Under the pieces are notes generated by a model, which did no database searches, was not told where the DNA came from, and was given only the letters and a program-made list of their open reading frames with translations. Position numbers and translations under genes: made by a program. Shown here one piece after another: positions 7,399 to 17,833 of a DNA stretch of 26,749 nucleotides (position 1 is the stretch's first letter; each line of letters opens with the position of its first letter). This DNA comes from Perkinsus olseni (taxonomy: Eukaryota; Perkinsozoa; Perkinsida; Perkinsidae): assembly GCA_013115135.1 (NCBI GenBank), contig JABANP010000626.1, positions 1 to 26,749 on the forward strand. The letters run 5' to 3'.

Positions 7399-8559
7399 TC
7401 GGATACCCCCTAAGGGGTCCGACTATATACGCAGGGCATGCAGGGCTACCCTGTGGAGTTGGTCTGGTTCCGATTGGTGCGGTATTGAGAGAATACGGAT
7501 ACATTAAGTTGAGCTTGGTGCCGTACGCGAGCCCTGAGCCAGGTTCAATTCCTAGTCACGGCATCTCTTCCCTTCCCGCAGGCTTCCAAACGCGTCTTCG
7601 GCTTCCCACTCAGGTTCGATTCTCCGGTCTCCCTGGACTCCTCCCACTGCACGGCCTTCGATCTCGAGTTGACGCCGGTTCGATTCTCAGTGACTGCCGT
7701 TCTAACCCTTCGCTCGCATTCCACCACTATCGCTGACTCCACCCGTCTCACAGCCATAACCCAACGGCGAACTGAATGGGTTGCGAGAACCCATCTTGTC
7801 CAGAAGTTCGCTGCGTTGAGTGGCGAGTGGTATCATAAGGATTGCGGAGGTGGTGATGCAGAATGCACTGTGTCACCCATGATGATGCTGAATGTAAGGG
7901 CCCGTGAGAGAGAAAGTCACTTGTATGACTAGGAATTGGATGTCGTGGTGATTGGTGACACAGAGATTCAAAATAAAAGGTATATATATGATATCTCTTC
8001 TTAATGAGTTGTGTCACCAGTCACCCTATGTACCGGGCAACGAGGATAAGCAGTGATGAGTCGTCAAATTGTGAGAGGATTCAAGCCACCCGACGGTGAC
8101 ACGGTCATTTAAATGGTCGGTGCATAACCCCACGGGCAATTTGTGGGAGATGTGGTATCGAGCGGAACTCCTGCATACCACTTCTTCCGAATTTCGTCTG
8201 AGAAAGACCCTTCGTCAGAACGATTGATGGGGTGTGAGTGTCAGTGAAAGAGCTCGAGTTTCACTCTTAAAAGCGAAGTCCGACTGCAGGTCGTGAAGGT
8301 TTGTGGAAGATGAACGCGAAATCGGTGCGCAGACCGTGAGGGAGTGTGAGTGATAAAAGCGAAATCACCGTGCAGGCCCTCTTTTGTGACTGACTGTGAC
8401 TACGCGAAATAGCAACGCACGCTGATCGTGTTGTGTGAACGAGTGAGACGAAAACGAATTGGGCGTGCAGTTAGTGCTGTATAAGACCATGAGTGATGAA
8501 AGCGAAATGCGCAGTAGGCACGAAAGGAGAAGACGAAATTTGACGCAGCTTGATAGAGA
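6631..8559 (+). repeat. Array unit 2 (U6 type, about 1929 bp)
   Basis: Contents: T1 6682-6753, T2 6913-6984, hairpin 7104-7209, U6 7314-7423 (minus), AT-loop hairpin 7948-8024. Its first 850 bp match unit 1, whereas the block around 7700-8110 matches unit 3 (9640-10060). This mosaic pattern fits gene conversion. Confidence 0.9.
7314..7423 (-). ncRNA. U6: U6 spliceosomal snRNA, copy 2
   Basis: Same sequence as copy 1 through the ACAGAG box, AGC triad, internal stem-loop and T7 terminator (7320-7314), with TATATA at 7429-7424. Only the far upstream flank differs (CGCAGGG in place of CGCGGGG on plus). Confidence 0.97.
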
Positions 8560-9297
8560 AAATGCCATGTTGCGAAGTCGCTGGGCACGGAGGTCCATGG
8601 CTGCCTACCTTTCCACCGTAGCGCAATGGTTGGAATTCTCGGCTATCACTCGTAGGGCGCAGGTTCAATCCCCGGTGTGGGTAAGTACGGATTGAGCAAC
8701 GTACCGAAATGAGTGAGAACGGGCGCCGCTCAGAGTCTGAGGAGTTGGTGAGCGACGGCACTCAGTGATGGAAGAGATCTGACTCGACAATGACTGACTT
8801 ATCGGAATTCGCGGCCTCGCTAACGGTGTTAGCTGCAGCTCCTCCGTGTTGGCGCAATGGTTAGCATTCACGCCTATCACTCAGGAGGCCCAGGCTCGAT
8901 TCCTGCTGCCTTCAAGTACTGAATCGTCAAAGTTCGAATATGTGCGTAAGTCGGACCCGCAGGTAGCCAGATCGCGCCGTGAGTGATGCAGTGGGGTCCT
9001 GCAAGTTGTGCGCACAAGTGCTTGAACCCCGCACCCCCTGGACATCGTTGACCACCCCTAAAATCCATCACGCGCGGGAGTTAGCCTCCACCGCGTCGTG
9101 CCTTCGTGCACTTTGTCGCCTCCAACATTGTCCAGGGGGTGTGGGGAAAGGGGATTCTCGGTCTCTATTGCGTACTCCTTGATGTCAGCTACCCGCCCAT
9201 GACCGTAATTCCGACTTTGCGCACGTGTGGTGTGAATGAGGAGCAAAAAAACTTTTTACACTTCTCGATTTGTGCGTGTCATCCTTGCGCAGGGGCC

Positions 9298-9329
<32 letters not shown>

Positions 9330-10502
9330 TCGGATACCCCCTAAGGGGTCCGACTATATACGCAGGGCATGCAGGGCTACCCTGTGGAGTTGGTCTGGTT
9401 CCGATTGGTGCGGTATTGAAAGAATACGGATACATTAAGTTGAGCTTGGTGCCGTACGCGAGCCCTGAGCCAGGTTCAATTCCTAGTCACGGCATCTTTT
9501 CCCTTCCCGCAGGCTTCCAAACGCGCCTCCGGCTTCCCACTCAGGTTCGATTCTCCGGACGACCACCTTTCTCCAGGACTCCTCCCACTGCACGGCCTTC
9601 CATCTCGAGTTGACGCCGGTTCGATTCTCAGTGACTGCCGTTCTAACCCTTCGCTCGCATTCCACCACTATCGCTGACTCCACCCGTCTCACAGCCATAA
9701 CCCAACGGCGAACTGAATGGGTTGCGAGAACCCATCTTGTCCAGAAGTTCGCTGCGTTGAGTGGCGAGTGGTATCATAAGGATTGCGGAGGTGGTGATGC
9801 AGAATGCACTGTGTCACCCATGATGATGCTGAATGTAAGGGCCCGTGAGAGAGAAAGTCACTTGTATGACTAGGAATTGGATGTCGTGGTGATTGGTGAC
9901 ACAGAGATTCAAAATAAAAGGTATATATATGATATCTCTTCTTAATGAGTTGTGTCACCAGTCACCCTATGTACCGGGCAACGAGGATAAGCAGTGATGA
10001 GTCGTCAAATTGTGAGAGGATTCAAGCCACCCGACGGTGACACGGTCATTTAAATGGTCGGTGCATAACCCCACGGGCAATTTGTGGGAGATGTGGTATC
10101 GAGTAGTTCTCCTGGATACCACTTCTTCCGAACTTCGTCCGAGAAAGACCCTTCGTCAGGAACGACTGAAGGGGTGTGAGTGTCAGTGAAAGAGCTCGAG
10201 TTTCACTCTTGAAAGCGAAGTCCGACTGCAGGTCGTGAAGGTCTGTGAGAGATGAACGCGAAATCGGTGCGCAGACCGTGAGGGAGTGTGAGTGATAAAA
10301 GCGAAATCACCGTGCAGGCCCTCTTTTGTGATTGACTGTGACTACGCGAAAGAGCAACGCACGCTGATCGTGTTGTGTGAACGAGTGAGACGAAACGCGA
10401 ATTTGGCGTGCAGGCAGTGCTGTATGAAAGACCATGAGTGATGAAAGCGAAATGCGCAGTAGGCACGAGAGGGAAGACGAAATTTGACGCAGCTTGATAG
10501 AG
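8560..10502 (+). repeat. Array unit 3 (U6 type, about 1943 bp)
   Basis: Contents: T1 8612-8683, T2 8843-8914 (its B box reads GGCTCGATTCC), hairpin 9034-9139, U6 9245-9354 (minus). The T1/T2 half is the most diverged of the array, while U6 is identical to units 1 and 2. Confidence 0.9.
9245..9354 (-). ncRNA. U6: U6 spliceosomal snRNA, copy 3
   Basis: Identical to copies 1 and 2 over the whole RNA although the rest of its unit has diverged, which suggests selection or conversion on the RNA itself. T7 terminator at 9251-9245, TATATA at 9360-9355. Confidence 0.97.
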
Positions 10503-11193
10503 AAATGCCATGTTGCGAAGTCGCTGGGCATGCGGAGGTCCATGGCCGCCAGCTCCTCTCCACCGTAGCGTAATGGTTGGAATTCTCGGCTATCACTCGT
10601 AGGGCGCAGGTTCAATCCCCGGTACGGGTAAGTACGGATCCGAGCAACGTACCGAAATGAGCGACTGGAGTGTCTGCGCAGAGTCAGAGGAGTTGGTGAG
10701 CGACGGCACTCAGGGATGGAAGAGATCCGACTCGACAATGACTGACTTATCGGAATTCGCGGCCTCGCTAACGGTGTTAGCTGCAGCTCCTCCGTGCTGG
10801 TGCAATGGTTAGCATTCACGCCTATCACTCAGGAGGCCCAGGTTCGATTCCTGCTGCCGTCAAGTACGGAATCGTCAAAGTTCGGATATGTGCGTAAGTC
10901 GGCTTCTCAGAGAGCCAGATCGCGCCGTGAGTGATGCAGTGGGGTCCTGCAAGCCATGCGCACAAGTGCTCCAACCCCGCACCCCCTGGACATTGTTGAT
11001 GACCCCTGAAATTCATCACGCGCGGGAGTTAGCCTCCACCGCGTCGTGCCTGCGTGCACTTTGTCGCCTCCAACATTGGTCCAGGGGGGTGCGGGGAAAG
11101 AAGATTCTTCGACTTTACCGTGTACTCCTTGATGTCAGCTACCCTTCAATGACTGCCATCTCGATTCCGCGCACGCGTGGAGTGAGGAGGAGC

Positions 11194-11245
11194 AAAAAAC
11201 TTTTTACACTTCTCGATTTGTGCGTGTCATCCTTGCGCAGGGGCC

Positions 11246-11277
<32 letters not shown>

Positions 11278-11302
11278 TCGGATACCCCCTAAGGGGTCCG
11301 AC
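11194..11302 (-). ncRNA. U6: U6 spliceosomal snRNA, copy 4
   Basis: The RNA is the same, with one T fewer in the terminator (T6, 11199-11194). TATATA follows at 11308-11303. The downstream flank changes to GCTCCTCCTCACTCC on the minus strand, the version shared by copies 5 and 6. Confidence 0.97.
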
Positions 11303-12164
11303 TATATACGCAGGGCATGCAGGGGCTACCCTGTGGAGTTGGTCTGGTTCCGATTGGTGCGGTATTGAAAGAATACGCATACATTAAGTTGAGCTTGGTG
11401 CCGTACGCGAGCCCTGAGCCAGGTTCAATTCCATGTCACGGCATCTCTTCCCTTCCTGCAGGCTTCCAAACGCGTCTTCGGCTTCCCACCCAGGTTCGAT
11501 TCTCCGGACGACCACCTTTCTCCAGGACTTCCCCCACTACGCCGCTTTCGATCGCGAGTTAACGCCGGTTCGATTCTCAGTGACTGCCGTTCTAACCCTT
11601 CGCTCGCATTCCACGACTATCGCTGACTCCACCCGTCTCACAGCCATAACCCAACGCCGAACTCAATGGGTTGCGAGATCCCATCTTGTCCAGAAGTTCG
11701 CTGCGTTGAGTGGCGAGTGGTATCATAAGGATTGCGGAGGTGGTGATGCAGAATGCACTGTGTCACCCATGAAGATGCTGAATGTAAGGGCCCGTGAGAG
11801 AGAAAGTCACTTGTATGACTAGGAATTGGATGTCGTGGTGATTGGTGACACTGAAATTCAAAATAAAAATGTATATATATGATATCTCTTCTTAATGTGT
11901 TGTGTCACCAGTCACCCAATGTACCGGGCAACGAGGATAAGCAGTCATGAGTCGGCATATTCTGAGAGGATTCAAGCCACCTGACGGTGACACGGTCATA
12001 TAAATGGTCGGTGCATAACCCCACGGCCAATTTATGGGAGATGTGGTATCGAGTAGTTCTCCTGGATACCACTTCTTCCGAACTTCGTCCGAGAAAGACC
12101 CTTCGTCGAAACGACTAAAGGGGTGTGAGTGTCAGTGAAAGAGCATGAGTTTCACTCTTGAAAG

Positions 12165-12413
12165 CGAAGTCCGGCTGCAGGCCGTGATAGTCTGTGAGAG
12201 ATGAACGCGAAATCGGTGCGCAGACCGTGAGGGAGTGTGACTGATAAAAGCGAACTCGCCGTGCAGGTCCTTTTTTGTCACAGTGATTGACTGTGTCTAC
12301 GCGAAAGAGCAACGCGCGCTGATTGTGTTGTGTGAACGAGTGAGGCGAACACGAATTTGGCGTGCAGGTAGTGCTGTATGAAAGACCATGAGTGATGAAA
12401 GCGAAATGCGCAG
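12165..12413 (+). repeat. Six-fold degenerate sub-repeat CGAAATCGGTGCGCAG
   Basis: The tail of each unit holds about six degenerate copies of a motif close to CGAAATCGGTGCGCAG. In unit 4 they start at 12165, 12208, 12251, 12302, 12352 and 12402, a spacing of 43, 43, 51, 50 and 50 bp. Linkers share GTGAGTG and GATGAA pieces. The same tail exists in all units and, reversed, at about 18290-18640. Confidence 0.6.
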
Positions 12414-12457
12414 TAGGCACGAGAGGGAAGACGAAATTTCATGCAGCTTGATAGAGA

Positions 12458-13208
12458 AATTGCCATGTTACGAAGTCGCTGGGCATGCGAGTCCATGGCC
12501 GGCAGCTCCTCCACCGTAGCGTAATGGTTAGCTTTCATGTCTATCATTCGGAGGGCCCAGGTTCAATCCCCCGGTACGGGTAAGTACGGATCCAGCAACG
12601 TACCGGAATGAGCGACTGGAGTGTCTGCGCAGAGTCAGAGGAGTTGGTGAGCGACGGCAGTGCCGTCACGGCACTCAGGGATGGAAGAGATCCGACTCGA
12701 CAATGACTGACTTATCGGAATTCGCGGCCTCGCTAACGGTGTTAGCTGCAGCTCCTCCGTGCTGGTGCAATGGTTAGCGTTCACGCCTATCACTCAGGAG
12801 GCCCAGGTTCGATTCCTGCTGCCGTCAAGTACGGAATCGTCAAAGTTCGGATATGTGCGTAAGTCGGCTTCTCAGAGAGGCAGATCGTGCCGTGAGTGAT
12901 GCAGTGGGGTCCTGCAAGCCATGCGCACAAGTGCTCCAACCCCGCACCCCCTGGACATTGTTGATGACCCCTGAAATTCATCACGCGCGGGAGTTAGCCT
13001 CCACCGCGTCGTGCCTGCGTGCACTTTGCCGCCTCCAACATTGGTCAGGGGGTGCGGGGAAAGAAGATTCTTCGACTTTACCGTGTACTCCTTGATGTCA
13101 GCTACCCTTCAATGACTGCCATCTCGATTCCGCGCACGCGTGGAGTGAGGAGGAGCAAAAAACTTTTTACACTTCTCGATTTGTGCGTGTCATCCTTGCG
13201 CAGGGGCC

Positions 13209-13240
<32 letters not shown>

Positions 13241-14418
13241 TCGGATACCCCCTAAGGGGTCCGACTATATAAGCAGGACACGCAGGGGTACCCTGTGGAA
13301 TTGGTTTGGTTCCGATTGGTGCGGTATTGAAAGAATACGCATACATTAAGTTGAGCTTGGTGCCGTACGCGAGCCCTGAGCCAGGTTCAATTCCATGTCA
13401 CGGCATCTCTTCCCTTCCTGCAGGCTTCCAAACGCGTCTTCGGCTTCCCACCCAGGTTCGATTCTCCGGACGACCACCTTTCTCCAGGACTTCCCCCACT
13501 ACGCCGCTTTCGATCGCGAGTTAACGCCGGTTCGATTCTCAGTGACTGCCGTTCTAACCCTTCGCTCGCATTCCACGACTATCGCTGACTCCACCCGTCT
13601 CACAGCCATAACCCAACGCCGAACTCAATGGGTTGCGAGATCCCATCTTGTCCAGAAGTTCGCTGCGTTGAGTGGCGAGTGGTATCATAAGGATTGCGGA
13701 GGTGGTGATGCAGAATGCACTGTGTCACCCATGAAGATGCTGAATGTAAGGGCCCGTGAGAGAGAAAGTCACTTGTATGACTAGGAATTGGATGTCGTGG
13801 TGATTGGTGACACTGAAATTCAAAATAAAATGTATATATATGATATCTCTTCTTAATGTGTTGTGTCACCAGTCACCCAATGTACCGGGCAACGAGGATA
13901 AGCAGTCATGAGTCGGCATATTCTGAGAGGATTCAAGCCACCTGACGGTGACACGGTCATATAAATGGTCGGTGCATAACCCCACGGCCAATTTATGGGA
14001 GATGTGGTATCGAGTAGTTCTCCTGGATACCACTTCTTCCGAACTTCGTCCGAGAAAGACCCTTCGTCGAAACGACTAAAGGGGTGTGAGTGTCAGTGAA
14101 AGAGCATGAGTTTCACTCTTGAAAGCGAAGTCCGGCTGCAGGCCGTGATAGTCTGTGAGAGATGAACGCGAAATCGGTGCGCAGACCGTGAGGGAGTGTG
14201 ACTGATAAAAGCGAACTCGCCGTGCAGGTCCTTTTTTGTCACAGTGATTGACTGTGTCTACGCGAAAGAGCAACGCGCGCTGATTGTGTTGTGTGAACGA
14301 GTGAGGCGAACACGAATTTGGCGTGCAGGTAGTGCTGTATGAAAGACCATGAGTGATGAAAGCGAAATGCGCAGTAGGCACGAGAGGGAAGACGAAATTT
14401 CATGCAGCTTGATAGAGA
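12458..14418 (+). repeat. Array unit 5 (U6 type, 1961 bp)
   Basis: Contents: T1 12510-12582, T2 12756-12827, hairpin 12947-13052 (right arm decayed to ATTGGTCAGGGGG), U6 13157-13265 (minus). A small insertion, CAGTGCCGTCACGG, near 12658 is shared with units 6 and 7 only. Practically identical to unit 6 apart from single-base length changes in C or G runs. Confidence 0.9.
13157..13265 (-). ncRNA. U6: U6 spliceosomal snRNA, copy 5
   Basis: The RNA is the same with a T6 terminator (13162-13157). The upstream flank reads CTTATATAGTCGG on the minus strand, slightly different from the GCGTATATAGTC of copies 1-4, so the TATA-like motif is kept while its neighbours vary. Confidence 0.97.
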
Positions 14419-15169
14419 AATTGCCATGTTACGAAGTCGCTGGGCATGCGAGTCCATGGCCGGCAGCTCCTCCACCGTAGCGTAATGGTTAGCTTTCATG
14501 TCTATCATTCGGAGGGCCCAGGTTCAATCCCCGGTACGGGTAAGTACGGATCCAGCAACGTACCGGAATGAGCGACTGGAGTGTCTGCGCAGAGTCAGAG
14601 GAGTTGGTGAGCGACGGCAGTGCCGTCACGGCACTCAGGGATGGAAGAGATCCGACTCGACAATGACTGACTTATCGGAATTCGCGGCCTCGCTAACGGT
14701 GTTAGCTGCAGCTCCTCCGTGCTGGTGCAATGGTTAGCGTTCACGCCTATCACTCAGGAGGCCCAGGTTCGATTCCTGCTGCCGTCAAGTACGGAATCGT
14801 CAAAGTTCGGATATGTGCGTAAGTCGGCTTCTCAGAGAGGCAGATCGTGCCGTGAGTGATGCAGTGGGGTCCTGCAAGCCATGCGCACAAGTGCTCCAAC
14901 CCCGCACCCCCTGGACATTGTTGATGACCCCTGAAATTCATCACGCGCGGGAGTTAGCCTCCACCGCGTCGTGCCTGCGTGCACTTTGCCGCCTCCAACA
15001 TTGGTCAGGGGGGTGCGGGGAAAGAAGATTCTTCGACTTTACCGTGTACTCCTTGATGTCAGCTACCCTTCAATGACTGCCATCTCGATTCCGCGCACGC
15101 GTGGAGTGAGGAGGAGCAAAAAACTTTTTACACTTCTCGATTTGTGCGTGTCATCCTTGCGCAGGGGCC

Positions 15170-15201
<32 letters not shown>

Positions 15202-16379
15202 TCGGATACCCCCTAAGGGGTCCGACTATATAAGCAGGACACGCAGGGGTACCCTGTGGAATTGGTTTGGTTCCGATTGGTGCGGTATTGAAAGAATACG
15301 CATACATTAAGTTGAGCTTGGTGCCGTACGCGAGCCCTGAGCCAGGTTCAATTCCATGTCACGGCATCTCTTCCCTTCCTGCAGGCTTCCAAACGCGTCT
15401 TCGGCTTCCCACCCAGGTTCGATTCTCCGGACGACCACCTTTCTCCAGGACTTCCCCCACTACGCCGCTTTCGATCGCGAGTTAACGCCGGTTCGATTCT
15501 CAGTGACTGCCGTTCTAACCCTTCGCTCGCATTCCACGACTATCGCTGACTCCACCCGTCTCACAGCCATAACCCAACGCCGAACTCAATGGGTTGCGAG
15601 ATCCCATCTTGTCCAGAAGTTCGCTGCGTTGAGTGGCGAGTGGTATCATAAGGATTGCGGAGGTGGTGATGCAGAATGCACTGTGTCACCCATGAAGATG
15701 CTGAATGTAAGGGCCCGTGAGAGAGAAAGTCACTTGTATGACTAGGAATTGGATGTCGTGGTGATTGGTGACACTGAAATTCAAAATAAAATGTATATAT
15801 ATGATATCTCTTCTTAATGTGTTGTGTCACCAGTCACCCAATGTACCGGGCAACGAGGATAAGCAGTCATGAGTCGGCATATTCTGAGAGGATTCAAGCC
15901 ACCTGACGGTGACACGGTCATATAAATGGTCGGTGCATAACCCCACGGCCAATTTATGGGAGATGTGGTATCGAGTAGTTCTCCTGGATACCACTTCTTC
16001 CGAACTTCGTCCGAGAAAGACCCTTCGTCGAAACGACTAAAGGGGTGTGAGTGTCAGTGAAAGAGCATGAGTTTCACTCTTGAAAGCGAAGTCCGGCTGC
16101 AGGCCGTGATAGTCTGTGAGAGATGAACGCGAAATCGGTGCGCAGACCGTGAGGGAGTGTGACTGATAAAAGCGAACTCGCCGTGCAGGTCCTTTTTTGT
16201 CACAGTGATTGACTGTGTCTACGCGAAAGAGCAACGCACGCTGATCGTGTTGTGTGAACGAGTGAGGCGAACACGAATTTGGCGTGCAGGTAGTGCTGTA
16301 TGAAAGACCATGAGTGATGAAAGCGAAATGCGCAGTAGGCACGAGAGGGAAGACGAAATTTCATGCAGCTTGATAGAGA
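14419..16379 (+). repeat. Array unit 6 (U6 type, 1961 bp)
   Basis: Contents: T1 14471-14542, T2 14716-14787, hairpin 14907-15012, U6 15118-15226 (minus). It is the last unit with U6 before the SL-type units begin. Confidence 0.9.
15118..15226 (-). ncRNA. U6: U6 spliceosomal snRNA, copy 6
   Basis: Identical to copy 5, including the T6 terminator (15123-15118) and the CTTATATAG upstream motif. It is the last U6 in the window. The next slot to the right holds SL RNA instead. Confidence 0.97.
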
Positions 16380-16867
16380 AATTGCCATGTTACGAAGTCG
16401 CTGGGCATGCGAGTCCATGGCCGGCAGCTCCTCCACCGTAGCGTAATGGTTAGCTTTCATGTCTATCATTCGGAGGGCCCAGGTTCAATCCCCGGTACGG
16501 GTAAGTACGGATCCAGCAACGTACCGGAATGAGCGACTGGAGTGTCTGCGCAGAGTCAGAGGAGTTGGTGAGCGACGGCAGTGCCGTCACGGCACTCAGG
16601 GATGGAAGAGATCCGACTCGACAATGACTGACTTATCGGAATTCGCGGCCTCGCTAACGGTGTTAGCTGCAGCTCCTCCGTGCTGGTGCAATGGTTAGCG
16701 TTCACGCCTATCACTCAGGAGGCCCAGGTTCGATTCCTGCTGCCGTCAAGTACGGAATCGCCAAAGTTCAGATATGTGTGTAAGTCGGATCCGCAGATAG
16801 CCAGATCGCGCCGTGAGTGATGCAGTGGGGTCCTGCAAGCCACGCGCACAAGCGCTTCAACCCCGCG

Positions 16868-16963
16868 CCCCCTGGACAATGTTTCCCTCGCTTGGACTCT
16901 CGCCCTTGTCAGATTCCACTCATCATTGAATCACTACGCTTGCATCAAACATTGTCCAGGGGG
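16868..16963. repeat. CCCCCTGGACAATGTTT hairpin element, SL-type
   Basis: The 96-bp segment has perfect 17-bp inverted ends, CCCCCTGGACAATGTTT and its complement. It lies about 100 bp 3' of the minus-strand SL exon. Sequence outside it, toward T2, matches the U6-type units, but the interior does not. Confidence 0.9.
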
Positions 16964-17000
16964 TCACGGGGTGACTGATATAGTCCATGCTATATGATAT

Positions 17001-17087
17001 ACAACAAGGGTCGTCACTGGCATTCACCTTTCGGCTGCAGCCTAGCGAGCAGACCTGATATTTACCTTGAGCCAAGATGGCTACGGT
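17001..17087 (-). ncRNA. SL RNA: Spliced-leader (SL) RNA, copy 1
   Basis: In dinoflagellates and Perkinsus, SL RNA donates a 21-22-nt 5' exon to nuclear mRNAs by trans-splicing. The exon is 17087-17066: A, then CCGTAGCCATCTTGGCTC, then AAG, directly followed by the donor GT (17065-17064) and AAATATC. The ATCTTGG inside the exon matches the position of the dinoflagellate Sm-like AUUUUGG. The intron half contains the self-complementary GGCTGCAGCC. The 3' end is my estimate. Homology with the other copies ends about 11 bp upstream of the exon, where an ACCTATAT-rich stretch begins, so this copy may lack its native promoter. Confidence 0.93.
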
Positions 17088-17098
17088 AACCTATAGGT

Positions 17099-17126
17099 AC
17101 CTATATCATATACCTATATAACCTAT
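17099..17126. other. Inversion junction with ACCTATAT repeats
   Basis: Short imperfect repeats of CCTATAT (ACCTATATCATATACC and similar) join the upstream edge of SL copy 1 to the start of the reversed conserved block. This is the point where unit orientation flips. Confidence 0.6.
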
Positions 17127-17603
17127 ATCATCATGGGTGACACAGTACCTTCCGCATCACCATCTCCACCATCCTTAACATACCACTCCCCACTCAACGC
17201 ACCGAACTTCTGGACAGCATAGGTTCTCGTAACCCATTGATTCCGGCGATGGGTTATAGCTGTGAGGCACGTGATGTCAGAGATGGTGGTGTAATGCGAG
17301 TAAAGGGATAGAGTCGCAGTCACTGAGGATCGAACCGGCGTCAACACGAGCTCGTAGATACGTATTCCTTCGAGAGGGCAATGTACCTGGCGAGCATAGG
17401 AGCTGATGGTTCTGGAGGCATGAGCGAACCTGACCTCGCGCAAGCCAAAATGAAGAGATCACGAGAAGAGGGTCTGTAGGGTACGGCGAGAAGTGAAGTC
17501 CGTGGGAATCGAGCCAGCGCAAGATTCCATACACAATGTAATATTGTGTGCGCGCGGGAATTTTATGCTACCGGCACGACCACAACCTAGACCCCTATAG
17601 GTT

Positions 17604-17690
17604 ACCGTAGCCATCTTGGCTCAAGGTAAATATCAGGTCTGCTCGCTAGGCTGCAGCCGAAAGGTGAATGCCAGTGACGACCCTTGTTGT
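17604..17690 (+). ncRNA. SL RNA: Spliced-leader (SL) RNA, copy 2
   Basis: Exon 17604-17625 is identical to copy 1, with donor GTAAAT from 17626. Upstream CCCCTATAGGTT ends exactly at the exon and contains the palindrome CCTATAGG. No T-run terminator is present. The CCCCCTGG hairpin starts 102 bp after the exon. It occupies the same place, relative to hairpin and B-box motifs, that U6 holds in units 1-6. The RNA end is estimated. Confidence 0.95.
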
Positions 17691-17727
17691 ATATCATATA
17701 GCATGGACTATATCAGTCACCCCGTGA

Positions 17728-17823
17728 CCCCCTGGACAATGTTTGATGCAAGCGTAGTGATTCAATGATGAGTGGAATCTGACAAGGGCGAGAGTCCAAG
17801 CGAGGGAAACATTGTCCAGGGGG
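17728..17823. repeat. CCCCCTGGACAATGTTT hairpin element, SL-type
   Basis: Reverse-complement copy of 16868-16963 with perfect 17-bp ends. It begins 102 bp after the end of the plus-strand SL exon at 17625. Confidence 0.9.
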
Positions 17824-17833
17824 CGCGGGGTTG

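Larger units (their letters stand above)
10503..12457 (+). repeat. Array unit 4 (U6 type, about 1955 bp)
   Basis: Contents: T1 10559-10630, T2 10791-10862, hairpin 10982-11088 (right arm altered to ATTGGTCCAGGGGG), U6 11194-11302 (minus). From U6 onward it closely matches units 5 and 6. Sub-repeat tail 12165-12413. Confidence 0.9.
16380..17098 (+). repeat. Array unit 7 (SL type, truncated at inversion)
   Basis: T1 (16432-16503) and T2 (16677-16748) match unit 6. After T2 the sequence switches to the SL-type version: hairpin 16868-16963, then SL RNA on the minus strand (exon 17066-17087). The unit breaks off about 11 bp beyond the SL 5' end, in an ACCTATAT-rich stretch. B-box motifs 3-5 and the tail are missing in this orientation. 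Confidence 0.9.
16720..17098 (+). repeat. Left arm of large inverted repeat around divergent SL genes
   Basis: It matches the reverse complement of 17593-17972 almost without change from within T2, through the CCCCCTGG element, to about 11 bp upstream of the SL exon. The spacer is about 490 bp. Confidence 0.85.
17127..17833 (-). repeat. 707-bp direct repeat, copy 1 (SL cassette)
   Basis: It matches 18973-19679 at a constant offset of 1846 bp and covers the conserved block, B-box motifs 5-3, SL RNA and the CCCCCTGG element. I saw no differences by eye. Confidence 0.85.

Noticed and set aside
4820..16698. Repeated ORFs of 64-134 residues in each array unit
   Set aside because: They recur only because the DNA does, overlap U6 or tRNA-like elements, and change length through indels between units. 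No protein family is recognisable.
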